Shown: in pieces, positions 6,213-13,879 of the stretch
Numbering within the stretch: position 1 is the first letter of the stretch
Layout: the number at the start of each line of letters is the position of its first letter
Source of the DNA: Nitrososphaeria archaeon
Lineage (GTDB): Archaea; Thermoproteota; Nitrososphaeria; Conexivisphaerales; UBA164
DNA length: 22,210 nt
Assembly (NCBI GenBank): GCA_029775955.1
Contig: JARVJW010000108.1
Coordinates: 1 to 22,210 of the forward strand
Reading direction: 5' to 3'
The notes under the pieces: model-generated
Databases searched by the model: none
Told to the model about the DNA's origin: nothing
The model's input: only the letters and a program-made list of their open reading frames with translations
Program-made: the position numbers and the translations under genes

Positions 6213-7274
6213 TTATGACGTTCTCTGGCAAAGGAATCGCACAGACTCCTTTATGACCTCAATTGACTTTAGGTAATCATCCACAGTTACCCTTTCAAGT
6301 TCTGTATGGGACAACTTTGAATCTCCTGCGCCGTAAGCAACTATGGGAATATCATAGTATGACCTCAATACGTTGCCGTCGCAAGTTCCCATCTTCTTCA
6401 CATAATTTGGCTTCCTGCCAAGCACCTTAAATATTCCATGATAAAATGACCTGGAAAGCTTGCTACTCGGTGCAGTGCTAAAAGGCTCCAGGCGATCTTC
6501 AACATCATGCTCAGCAGTGAATAGTTTTTCTTCAAGTTCTTGGCTGCTAATTCCTGGTGGGAAGCGCACGTCCATGTAAAGCGTGGCCGTTGCTGGTGTT
6601 TTGTTCAGACTGTCGCCGCAGCTGCACTTTACAACCTGAGCTGTTATGGTGTCAAAATTAGACTTCGCTCCTTCATTTAGGGATCTAACTTCTCCCTTTA
6701 TCCTTTCGACGCCTTCCCACATTAGGTCAAAGGCAGTCTTGCCCAGCCATGGTGACGAGGAATGATAAGATGGTGCAGAATATTCAAGCCTTGTGAGCAG
6801 CCTGCCCTTGTACGATATTGCTACAGAACTGAGGCCAGTTGGTTCCCCGAAAACTGCAAAGTCAGGTCTCGCACCTTCCTTAAGCAAGCCATTCATACCC
6901 TCGCTCGCTCTTTCCTCGTCAGTGACAGCGGCAAATACTAGTCCACAGCCTGTATCTGCAAGTTTTAGAGCTGCATGGAGCAACGCTGCAAGTGAAGTCT
7001 TTGCATCTACAGCACCTCTCCCATAAATGCTCTTGCCGTCGTTAACAACCGGCAGTTCTCCAGGCACAGTGTCCATGTGCCCCACCAGAAACACTTCTGG
7101 CTTGCCTGTGGACATTCTCATTATGACATTGTTAGAGCTATCCTGCCTTATATTCTGATAACCTCCAACTGACCTTAAATAATCAAGTATATAATCAGAA
7201 GCGGCCTTTTCTTTTGTGCTTGGCGAATAAACTTTTATCAATCCGATAAGGAACTTGACCGGGTCTATTTCCAC
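6213..7274 (-). CDS. lysK: LysW-lysine/LysW-ornithine hydrolase (M20 deacylase)
   Basis: The product releases lysine from LysW-gamma-lysine, and probably ornithine from LysW-gamma-ornithine. The 353-residue protein is an M20-family metallohydrolase. Metal-site motifs are VGHMDTVPG (64-72; H66, D68), GRGAVDAKT (D90), TDEERASEG (118-126; E120 catalytic-type, E121 ligand), FGEPTG (E144), and a C-terminal SHTELE with the last His. It is the last gene of the homocitrate synthase-lysX-lysK unit. Its GTG start overlaps the lysX TAG by one base (TAGTG), indicating coupling. No second deacylase gene is in the arginine unit, so it is inferred to serve both pathways, as in Sulfolobus. Confidence 0.9.
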   Translation of the reverse strand: MEIDPVKFLIGLIKVYSPSTKEKAASDYILDYLRSVGGYQNIRQDSSNNVIMRMSTGKPEVFLVGHMDTVPGELPVVNDGKSIYGRGAVDAKTSLAALLHAALKLADTGCGLVFAAVTDEERASEGMNGLLKEGARPDFAVFGEPTGLSSVAISYKGRLLTRLEYSAPSYHSSSPWLGKTAFDLMWEGVERIKGEVRSLNEGAKSNFDTITAQVVKCSCGDSLNKTPATATLYMDVRFPPGISSQELEEKLFTAEHDVEDRLEPFSTAPSSKLSRSFYHGIFKVLGRKPNYVKKMGTCDGNVLRSYYDIPIVAYGAGDSKLSHTELERVTVDDYLKSIEVIKESVRFLCQRTS

Positions 7275-8122
7275 TATTTTTCCCTCACTGTATCAATCAG
7301 ATATTCCACTATTTTACCGTGTATATCAACCCCTGTAACTGGAACAGAATTCTTGAACTCCACTGTGCCGTTAACTTCATGTACGACCATCCCGTTCTCG
7401 TTTTCCATTATATCTACGCCATAAATCCCATCTCCTATAGCGGTTGCTGCTCTTAATGCAAGGTCCTCAATTTCCCCTGTTACTGGGCAATTTTCTGCTC
7501 TGCCTCCAAGCGCAGTGTTTGTCCTCCAATCCGTTTCAGGCTGGTACCGGTAAATAGCTGCTATGACCCTTTTGCCTACAACAAAAGCCCTGATGTCACG
7601 TGGGGGCCTTCTGACGTATTCCTGCATATAGTACACCTGATACAGGGGATCCATGTAAAGCCTGTCTTCAAGGACTGCCTTCGCCGAGTTCTCGGTTTCA
7701 AGCAAGCCAACCATCCTTCCCCAGGATCCCATGACTGGCTTTATAACTGCCCTGCCACCAAGGGACTTAAATGACTCCAGAGCCTTCTCTACGTCAAATG
7801 TCACGTAGGTGTGAGGTATTGGCACACCATGCTCCCTTAATTTAAGCAAAGTAAATGCCTTGTTTCCAGTAATTTCAAGTATTTCCATGCTATTAACCAC
7901 AGGCGTTCCGTAGCTCTGTATTATTGCAGCGGCGTGCAAACCACGATAATAGCTTGTTGCTCGCTGTAGAGCTACATCACCATATGCTCCTTTATGTGAC
8001 GACAGGTCAAACATTTGTCCCCTTACGTCCACAAGCTCAATTTCAAGACCCCTCTTTTTGCCGGCTTCCAACAATGCCTTTTCTTCCCATCTCACTATGT
8101 CATATAATATTGCAATTTTCAC
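7274..8122 (-). CDS. lysX: LysX, alpha-aminoadipate-LysW ligase (ATP-grasp)
   Basis: This 282-residue ATP-grasp enzyme joins the alpha-amino group of alpha-aminoadipate to the C-terminal Glu of LysW. Conserved parts are VIKPVMGSWGRM (126-137), QEYVRRPPRDIR (167-178) and HEVNGTVEFKNS (248-259). TNTALGGRAENC (201-212) and EFKNSV...TGVDI (255-267) match the Thermus LysX rather than Sulfolobus ArgX, so it is the lysine-specific paralogue. The second family member in the window (12837-13694) has different residues at these places. Start is GTG, 2 bases after the homocitrate synthase stop. Position between homocitrate synthase and lysK supports the lysine role. Confidence 0.9.
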   Translation of the reverse strand: MKIAILYDIVRWEEKALLEAGKKRGLEIELVDVRGQMFDLSSHKGAYGDVALQRATSYYRGLHAAAIIQSYGTPVVNSMEILEITGNKAFTLLKLREHGVPIPHTYVTFDVEKALESFKSLGGRAVIKPVMGSWGRMVGLLETENSAKAVLEDRLYMDPLYQVYYMQEYVRRPPRDIRAFVVGKRVIAAIYRYQPETDWRTNTALGGRAENCPVTGEIEDLALRAATAIGDGIYGVDIMENENGMVVHEVNGTVEFKNSVPVTGVDIHGKIVEYLIDTVREK

Positions 8123-8124
8123 TT

Positions 8125-9312
8125 TTAATTAGCCTCCATTATTCTCTTTACTAATTCATCATCCAACTCAAGTTCAAAAAGGTCCCCTACCTGAAGTTTC
8201 TTCACTCCAGCAGCAAGTGACCTGGCCATGGATTCATCAGCTTTAAGGCCCAACACCTTCATAAGGAAAAGCGACCCATTTTTGCCTAGCAAGTCTCCAA
8301 ACACAATCCTTCTTTTGTTGCCAGTCAGTTCAGGTGGAACAAGCTCATATGCATGAGGGCTTTTTAAAATTGCTGCTATGTGAGTGCCTGCCTTATGCTT
8401 GTAGGCATTTGCCCCTGTCACTGGAGCAGATGTAGGGATCCTATATGATGTGTATTCTTCGAGCAGGCGGTAAATATCGCCTATCATTTCATATCTTACA
8501 TTAAGTTCAAGTCCATAAAGGAAGTACAGAGCTATTACAAGTTGCGCCAGATCCGTTATTCCGGTCCTTTCTCCTACGCCCCCTATGGTTGTGTGAATCT
8601 GGTCAGCCCCTGCCTCATACCCGGCCAACGCATTTGGCAGCGCCAGTCCCAGGTCATTATGACAGTGAATGTCGATTGGTATAGGGACAACCCCCCTTAT
8701 GTTTGATACAAGTCTGTACATGCCTGCAGGCCTCATCGCACTGACTGTGTCTGGCACACTTATCCTGTCTGCGCCAGCTTCATAAATTGCACTGGCAAAT
8801 GACCTTGCAAATGCTGGGTCAGCCCTGCTGGCATCCTCTAGCGTGACCCTTACGCCAAGCCCGTGAGATTTTGCATATTCCACCACTTCAACTGTCCTCT
8901 GAAGAGCCTGTTCCCTTGAAACCCTCAGTTTGTACTTCAGATGAATGTCAGATATCGAATGATACATCGCAAAGAAGCTTGCTCCACAGTTCAACGCCAC
9001 ATCAACGTCATCCTTAAGCGCCCTACCGTGAGCTACTATCTGTGCACTCAATCCTGCTTTGATCAATTTCTTGCATGATTCAAAGTGGGATTCGGAGACA
9101 ATTGGGCTGATTTCAATGGCGTCAACCCCAAAATAATCCAGCATCCAGCCTATCTGCAGGCGCTGTTTGGTAGTAAATGAAACGCCTGGTGATTGCTCAC
9201 CCTCCCTCAACGTTGTATCCAATATTTTCACCTTTTTCTGGTAATTCCCTCCATTGTAAACAGACGAATAACCGACCCTATCGGGGTCGTTATTCAAACC
9301 ATTTATTTCCAT
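8125..9312 (-). CDS. Homocitrate synthase (HMGL-like TIM barrel)
   Basis: It condenses acetyl-CoA with 2-oxoglutarate, the first step of the alpha-aminoadipate route to lysine. The 395-residue protein has the family signatures LDTTLREGEQSPG (31-43; catalytic-type R36, E37), DIHCHNDLG (214-222; metal ligands H216, H218), GGVGERTG (244-251) and HKAGTH (306-311). It lacks the long C-terminal leucine-feedback domain of 2-isopropylmalate synthases, and its location directly before lysX and lysK argues for homocitrate synthase. Isopropylmalate synthase remains the alternative on sequence alone. The ATG at 9312 is 26 bases from a clear TATA box, so the transcript is probably leaderless. Homoaconitase and homoisocitrate dehydrogenase genes are not in this window. 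Confidence 0.86.
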   Translation of the reverse strand: MEINGLNNDPDRVGYSSVYNGGNYQKKVKILDTTLREGEQSPGVSFTTKQRLQIGWMLDYFGVDAIEISPIVSESHFESCKKLIKAGLSAQIVAHGRALKDDVDVALNCGASFFAMYHSISDIHLKYKLRVSREQALQRTVEVVEYAKSHGLGVRVTLEDASRADPAFARSFASAIYEAGADRISVPDTVSAMRPAGMYRLVSNIRGVVPIPIDIHCHNDLGLALPNALAGYEAGADQIHTTIGGVGERTGITDLAQLVIALYFLYGLELNVRYEMIGDIYRLLEEYTSYRIPTSAPVTGANAYKHKAGTHIAAILKSPHAYELVPPELTGNKRRIVFGDLLGKNGSLFLMKVLGLKADESMARSLAAGVKKLQVGDLFELELDDELVKRIMEAN

Positions 9313-9332
9313 GCAGACATCAAAGACCAGTG

Positions 9333-9349
9333 AGTTTAAAAACGTTTTT
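9333..9349 (-). promoter_or_regulatory. Promoter of the homocitrate synthase-lysX-lysK operon with a 12-bp palindrome
   Basis: On the minus strand TTTTTAAAC is centred about 26 bases before the ATG at 9312. Immediately upstream, and overlapping the BRE/TATA region, is the perfect palindrome AAAAACGTTTTT (9338-9349). It lies only 12 bases beyond the end of lysM. The promoter is well placed; a role of the palindrome as operator is inferred. Confidence 0.6.
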
Positions 9350-9360
9350 CGTATTAATTG

Positions 9361-9771
9361 TTAAAGTTCTCTGAGAATTATCACGGTATTAGTATTTATT
9401 ACCCCGTCAGTTTTCCTTATTTCGTCAATTACCTTGTTAACTTCTGCTATATTAGGACCAGACATCAGCACTGCTATATCGTACTGCCCCGTTATTTCAT
9501 AGACCTTCTCAACGCCATTTATTTTGTTTATCCTACCTGCGACATCATACGTAGGTGTGTTTGGTACGGTAGACAAGAGGGTTAGTGCCATTGCACGTTC
9601 ACGTTCCTTTATTTCCAGAGTGAACCTTTTGATTGTCCCATCTTCAACCATCTTTCTGACCCTCCTCCTTACTGCTGCCTCAGAAAGGTTCAACTTTTTG
9701 CCAAGGTCTATATACGATGCACGACCGTCATCCTTTAACAGTTCCAGTAGTTTTAAATCTATGTCGTCCAT
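9361..9771 (-). CDS. lysM: Lrp/AsnC-family transcription regulator, LysM-like
   Basis: The 136-residue protein has an N-terminal winged helix-turn-helix (about 1-55; DLGKKLNLSEAAVRRRVRKM at 22-41 is the recognition region) and a C-terminal ligand-binding RAM domain (about 65-136, with G93-QYDIA). This is the normal Lrp/AsnC length and order. It sits between the arginine unit and the lysine unit, in the same orientation, and has its own promoter. In Sulfolobus the gene in this setting is LysM, an activator of lysine genes that responds to lysine. A perfect 9-bp inverted repeat flanks its own TATA box, suggesting autoregulation. Effector and targets are inferred. Confidence 0.85.
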   Translation of the reverse strand: MDDIDLKLLELLKDDGRASYIDLGKKLNLSEAAVRRRVRKMVEDGTIKRFTLEIKERERAMALTLLSTVPNTPTYDVAGRINKINGVEKVYEITGQYDIAVLMSGPNIAEVNKVIDEIRKTDGVINTNTVIILREL

Positions 9772-9777
9772 GTTAAT

Positions 9778-9813
9778 AATTTAGAATGTATTATTTAAAA
9801 AAGTTTCTAAATT
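9778..9813 (-). promoter_or_regulatory. lysM promoter flanked by a perfect 9-bp inverted repeat
   Basis: AATTTAGAA (9778-9786) and its inverse TTCTAAATT (9805-9813) are separated by 18 bases that contain the TATA box (minus strand CTTTTTTAAATAA, centred about 25 bases before the lysM ATG). The half-site centres are 27 bp apart. The distal half-site overlaps the stop codon of lysJ. Lrp-family dimers bind such dyads, so this is a good candidate autoregulatory operator. Confidence 0.55.
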
Positions 9814-10976
9814 GACATTTTTTTCTCGATTTTCTGAATTGATCTGCTGAAAATTTCCACTGCATCCCCAATGTCTGAGCTGCTTATAATATATGGCGGC
9901 AGGAACCTTATCACCGTTAGACCGGAGTACAGAGGTATGAGACCGTCGCTCAGGGCTTGCAAAAGCACATCTCTGAACCTGACCTTTAAATCCACTGCTA
10001 TCATCAAACCCATTCCGCGCACCTCTCTTATAAGTGGGCTGTTGATATTGCCAATTCCATGCATTATTTGCCTACCTTTGCCTTCTACTTCTCCCAGCAG
10101 GCCACCTACTGCCCTTATTGTAGCTGCTCCTGCTGCTGATGCCAATGGGTTACCACCCATTGTGCTGCTATGCTCACCTACCTTAAGTGCCTGCGCTACA
10201 TTTTCGGTTGCAACAGTAACTCCCATGGGCACGCCGCCTCCTATGCCTTTGGCGGCTGTCATTATATCAGGTTTAATTTTCCAGTTCTGGTGAGCCCACC
10301 ATTTACCAGTTCTTCCCATTCCCGATTGAACTTCATCGACAATTAACAACGAACCTGCTGCATGAGCCCTTTCCTCCAATTTGGGCAAAAAGTCATCTGG
10401 TGGCACAATTATTCCTGACTCACCCTGAATGGGCTCCACAATGACAGCAGCTGCTTCATTAAAATCTGCATCGTCCAGCGCTCGAGTGTCCCCATACTTG
10501 AGAAACTTTACCGGTTCAAGCAGAGGCTCAAACCCATTCCTGTACTTCTGGGAATAAGTTACTGAAAGTGCCCCAGCAGTTTTACCGTGATATGATCCCG
10601 TAAATGCAATGAACCCCTTTCGGCCAGTGTACTTTCTTGCAAGTTTTAGCGCTAGTTCATTTGCTTCAGCACCGCTATTTGACATAAATGCCCTTGACAA
10701 GTGGCTGGGCACAATTCGGAACAGCTCCTCAAGAAATTTTTCCCTGGACTCATTGTAGATTGAGCCGTGGCATATAAATATGCTTTCCAATTGCTCCTCA
10801 ATGGCCTTCACTACGTCCGGGTAACTGTGCCCTAGAATTCCAATTCCAAAGCCGGCCATAAAGTCAATATATTCCTTTCCTGAAGTATCCCATACCCTTG
10901 CACCTCTACCTCTGACGAGTTTTATTCCATACCTCTGGTATGTGTTAAACAACCTTCTTTCCTCTATTTCGCTCAT
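9807..10976 (-). CDS. lysJ: LysW-lysine/ornithine aminotransferase (class III, PLP)
   Basis: The enzyme transfers an amino group to LysW-aminoadipate semialdehyde or LysW-glutamate semialdehyde, giving LysW-lysine or LysW-ornithine. It is a 389-residue acetylornithine-type aminotransferase. Landmarks are SNSGAEANE (99-107), GSYHGKT (127-133), EPIQGE (181-186), DEVQSGMGRTG (214-224) and the PLP lysine K243 in AAKGIGGGVPMG. Its ATG overlaps the lysZ stop by 4 bases (ATGA). As the only aminotransferase in the island, it is inferred to serve both pathways. On sequence alone it could be read as ArgD; the LysW context decides. Confidence 0.9.
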   Translation of the reverse strand: MSEIEERRLFNTYQRYGIKLVRGRGARVWDTSGKEYIDFMAGFGIGILGHSYPDVVKAIEEQLESIFICHGSIYNESREKFLEELFRIVPSHLSRAFMSNSGAEANELALKLARKYTGRKGFIAFTGSYHGKTAGALSVTYSQKYRNGFEPLLEPVKFLKYGDTRALDDADFNEAAAVIVEPIQGESGIIVPPDDFLPKLEERAHAAGSLLIVDEVQSGMGRTGKWWAHQNWKIKPDIMTAAKGIGGGVPMGVTVATENVAQALKVGEHSSTMGGNPLASAAGAATIRAVGGLLGEVEGKGRQIMHGIGNINSPLIREVRGMGLMIAVDLKVRFRDVLLQALSDGLIPLYSGLTVIRFLPPYIISSSDIGDAVEIFSRSIQKIEKKMSI

Positions 10977-11788
10977 TGCCCTTCCACTATTGTCCTCAAC
11001 CCATTAATAGCATTATTTACTGGCCTTTCAACCTTTCCATTTGCAATAATTCCTTCCCTTGCCCCACCCTCAATCGCTTCAATGCATGCAATAAGCTTTT
11101 TGTCCATTCCTGGGCCCACCTTTTTAAGCGCTTCCCTGGCCTCTTTTAAACTCATCCTTTCCTTTACTTTACCATTAATTATAACTCCATCAACGTTGGT
11201 AAATATTATCAGTCTTTGTGCATGCAGGGCTGAGGCTACGGCTGATGCGGCGCGGTCCCCATCTATATTTAGCATCTCCCCATCATAACTCAGTGCAACT
11301 GGGGATATCACTGGCGTTACGCCCAGGCCAACTATTTTGAGTAGGAGGCCTGAGTCCACCTCCTTTACCCTGCCAGTGTAACCGCCATCAATGGCCCTTT
11401 TCCTTCCCAGTTCATCAATAATTATCAGCTTTTTCTTCCTTTCAGCCTTTATAAGGCTGGCATCAATCCCCGAAAGTCCAATTGCCCTAAATCCCTGAGC
11501 ATTGAGGAAAAGCACAAGCTCTGACGCTATTTTTCTCATTACCATATTGTATATGGCGACCGTTTCCATATCAGTGTATCTGCTCCTGATGCCTTCCGGT
11601 GATGTTACAAACACTACATCCTTCCCCAGCGCTTTGGAATACTTAGTTACCTCATTTCCACCCCCATGCACCAAAATGAAGTCGGCCATGCCAGACTCCT
11701 TCAAGTCTTTTATTACGTTTGAGTAGGTTGATTCAGAAATTAAACTCCCACCAACCTTGATCACGCTTATTTTGCTCATTTTCCTCAC
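10973..11788 (-). CDS. lysZ: LysW-aminoadipate/LysW-glutamate kinase
   Basis: This amino-acid kinase phosphorylates the side-chain carboxylate of the aminoadipate or glutamate carried on LysW. The 271-residue protein has KVGGS (11-15) for ATP phosphates, HGGGNEV (41-47) for substrate, SRYTD (69-73), LNIDGDRAASAVA and TNVDGV. It resembles N-acetylglutamate kinases but belongs with LysW genes. I give the GTG at 11788, which overlaps the lysY stop in a GTGA arrangement. An ATG at 11779 (giving MSKISVIKVGG) would also fit the usual short N-terminus and follows a GAGG sequence. No second kinase is present, so it is inferred to be bifunctional. Confidence 0.9.
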   Translation of the reverse strand: MRKMSKISVIKVGGSLISESTYSNVIKDLKESGMADFILVHGGGNEVTKYSKALGKDVVFVTSPEGIRSRYTDMETVAIYNMVMRKIASELVLFLNAQGFRAIGLSGIDASLIKAERKKKLIIIDELGRKRAIDGGYTGRVKEVDSGLLLKIVGLGVTPVISPVALSYDGEMLNIDGDRAASAVASALHAQRLIIFTNVDGVIINGKVKERMSLKEAREALKKVGPGMDKKLIACIEAIEGGAREGIIANGKVERPVNNAINGLRTIVEGQ

Positions 11789-12840
11789 ACCGGATGCAAC
11801 GCTGCCATATTCAAGCCTTCCCTTTCATTAAATCCAAACATCACGTTCATTGATTGTACGGCACTGCCAGCAGCTCCCTTCATAAGGTTATCTATTGCTG
11901 TTAGCACTACAACTCTGTTAATGTACGGGTCTATTTCAAAGCCTATATCAACAAAGTTTGACCCTATTACCACCTTAGGGTCAGGGAACCTGTAAATCCC
12001 ATTCTTGTCCATCATGAACCTAACAAACGGCTCCGATGTATAAAATTCCCTGTATGCCTTCCAAACATCAGGCAACTTGATGCCTGCATCTGTAATAAAA
12101 TGGGATGTAGTAAGAATGCCCCTTACCTGGTTAACCGCATGCGCGCTCATTGCAACATCTATTTTTTTGCCTGATACGAGCCTCAGTTCCTGCTCAATTT
12201 CCGCCGTGTGGCGGTGTCCGGTTGGCTTGTAGGGCCTAATCACACCATATCTTTCTGAAAAGTGAGTTGAGGGCGAAGGTTTACCCCCTGCCCCTGACGA
12301 GCCAATTTTTGCGTCAACTATGATCGGGGCCGATGGTGTGTATTTTTTCACCATTGGCGCTAAACCTATTATAGATGCAGAGGCCATACAGCCAGGAGCT
12401 GAAACGTACTTTGCCCCTCTCAGTTCTTCCCTGTGCAGTTCCGGCAGGCCATAAACAAATTTACCAAGAAGCTCCGGATTTGGGTGTTCATAACCATACC
12501 ACCTTATGTAAGATTCTGGCGTCTTCAACCTGAAGTCTGCGCTCATATCAATTATCCTCACGCCAGTTTTCATTAATTTTGGAACAACCTTGACAGACGC
12601 TTTATGGGGTAATGCCAAAAATACTAGGTCGGCGTTTGAAGATGCTTTTAGTGGGTCATCGCCTGTAAACTTTGCATTTATGATACCTTTCATGTTAGGG
12701 TGCACCCTGTGCACATATTCCCCGGCATATTGCCTGGATGTAAGCGAAACTATTTCCGAGTGCTGATGCTGGGCTAAAATTCGCAGTATTTCCCCACCTA
12801 CATAGCCCGATGCTCCTATAATGGAAATTTTTATGCTCAT
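11785..12840 (-). CDS. lysY: LysW-glutamyl/aminoadipyl-phosphate reductase
   Basis: The product reduces the LysW-bound acyl phosphate to the semialdehyde with NADPH. It is 351 residues long, the size of ArgC-type dehydrogenases. Visible are the N-terminal dinucleotide site IGASGYVGGE (8-17), the catalytic Cys151 in APGCMAS, GSSGAGGKPSP (180-190) and GHRHTAEIEQEL (208-219) with the active-site His. Its ATG overlaps the argX stop by 4 bases (ATGA), and its stop overlaps the lysZ start, so the three are translationally coupled. Sharing between arginine and lysine synthesis is inferred from the single copy. Confidence 0.9.
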   Translation of the reverse strand: MSIKISIIGASGYVGGEILRILAQHQHSEIVSLTSRQYAGEYVHRVHPNMKGIINAKFTGDDPLKASSNADLVFLALPHKASVKVVPKLMKTGVRIIDMSADFRLKTPESYIRWYGYEHPNPELLGKFVYGLPELHREELRGAKYVSAPGCMASASIIGLAPMVKKYTPSAPIIVDAKIGSSGAGGKPSPSTHFSERYGVIRPYKPTGHRHTAEIEQELRLVSGKKIDVAMSAHAVNQVRGILTTSHFITDAGIKLPDVWKAYREFYTSEPFVRFMMDKNGIYRFPDPKVVIGSNFVDIGFEIDPYINRVVVLTAIDNLMKGAAGSAVQSMNVMFGFNEREGLNMAALHPV

Positions 12841-13694
12841 TTTCTGATAACCTCCTTGATGTATTCCATTATTTCTTTTGCGATATCTTTTTGGCTTGCA
12901 TCTGTTGCTCCTTTGAATTCCAGGTTGCTGTTTATTTCGTGTATAACATATCCTTTGTCTGTTTCCATAGCATCCACTCCAACAACTTTTGCACCAACCA
13001 CCTGCGCAGATTTAATCATCAGATCCTCAAGCTCACTGTCTGCCTTCAGAACTCCTGCCCTGCCCCCCCTCGCTATGTTTGTCCTCCAATCATCATCTGG
13101 CTGGTACCTATAAATTGTCGTGCAGACCCTGCCGTTTATTACAATGCCACGTATATCCCGTGGGGGTCTTTTTACATATTCTTGCAGGTAGTATATCTGT
13201 TGCTGCGGGTCCGTTAGCAATTCTCTGGTTTCCAATATGGACTCAGCTTGCTCACGGTCATTCACCCTAGCTATCATTCTCCCCCAACTCCCAACTATAG
13301 GTTTGAGCACAACTGGAAATCCCATCTCTTCCATCTCCTTAATTGCAGAATCCATAGAAAACGCTATGCTCGTCTTTGGCGTTGGTATACCGTTTTTCGC
13401 AAGTAAAAGCGTAGTTAGAAGCTTGTTTCCACTGAGCAGTGACGCGATGAATGAATTGATTACGGTGTGCCCCATCGATTCCAGGATTGATGAGTAATAA
13501 AGCCCCCTATAATGACTTATTGCTCTTTGCAAAACTACTTCAGCTATTCCATCTACAGGCCCCTGTTTAGTTATATTGAGTGGCTTGGCTTTTATATCCT
13601 CCAAGCTTATATCGATACCTAATTCCTTGCCCTTTTCATATAATACCTTCTCTTCCCATCTTAGCCTATCAAAAATAATTGTTGCTTCTGCCAA
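12837..13694 (-). CDS. argX: ArgX, glutamate-LysW ligase (ATP-grasp)
   Basis: This 285-residue paralogue of the LysX at 7274-8122 attaches glutamate to the C-terminus of LysW and so commits to ornithine/arginine. The ATP-grasp core is conserved: VLKPIVGSWGRM (129-140) and QEYVKRPPRDIR (171-182). At the substrate region it reads RTNIARGGRAG (204-214) and LEFKGA (258-263), where LysX has RAENC and EFKNSV; EFKG is the Sulfolobus ArgX pattern. Its location after argG, argH and lysW also supports glutamate specificity. The start is TTG, preceded by GGAG within the lysW C-terminal codons 11-16 bases upstream; there is no ATG or GTG in the 7-base gap. Specificity is inferred from motif and context. 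Confidence 0.85.
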   Translation of the reverse strand: MAEATIIFDRLRWEEKVLYEKGKELGIDISLEDIKAKPLNITKQGPVDGIAEVVLQRAISHYRGLYYSSILESMGHTVINSFIASLLSGNKLLTTLLLAKNGIPTPKTSIAFSMDSAIKEMEEMGFPVVLKPIVGSWGRMIARVNDREQAESILETRELLTDPQQQIYYLQEYVKRPPRDIRGIVINGRVCTTIYRYQPDDDWRTNIARGGRAGVLKADSELEDLMIKSAQVVGAKVVGVDAMETDKGYVIHEINSNLEFKGATDASQKDIAKEIMEYIKEVIRK

Positions 13695-13701
13695 TTGTAT
13701 A

Positions 13702-13875
13702 TTATTCTCCCCAGTCCTCTCCTACATCCTCAGCAAGCTTCAGCTCTACCTTGCCGCGGGTTATTGAAACAACTTCATATTCCAACCCGCAGTCCGGACA
13801 AGTCACTATCTCTCCTGGTAATGCATCATCTGGTACTTCAATGTCAGCTCCACATTCCTTGCATTTTGCCTTCAT
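13702..13875 (-). CDS. lysW: LysW amino-group carrier protein
   Basis: LysW is the small acidic carrier whose C-terminal Glu is joined to glutamate or aminoadipate, protecting the amino group while later enzymes work. The 57-residue protein has a zinc site of two CxxC pairs (C5/C8 and C26/C29) and ends in the diagnostic EDWGE. The frame is open to 13908, but I place the start at the ATG at 13875. It gives the usual length, lies 4 bases after the argH stop, and has a strong Shine-Dalgarno-like AGGAGTGG at 13883-13890. A start at 13908 would add 11 residues encoded inside argH and is unlikely. Confidence 0.95.
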   Translation of the reverse strand: MKAKCKECGADIEVPDDALPGEIVTCPDCGLEYEVVSITRGKVELKLAEDVGEDWGE

Positions 13876-13879
13876 TTTA

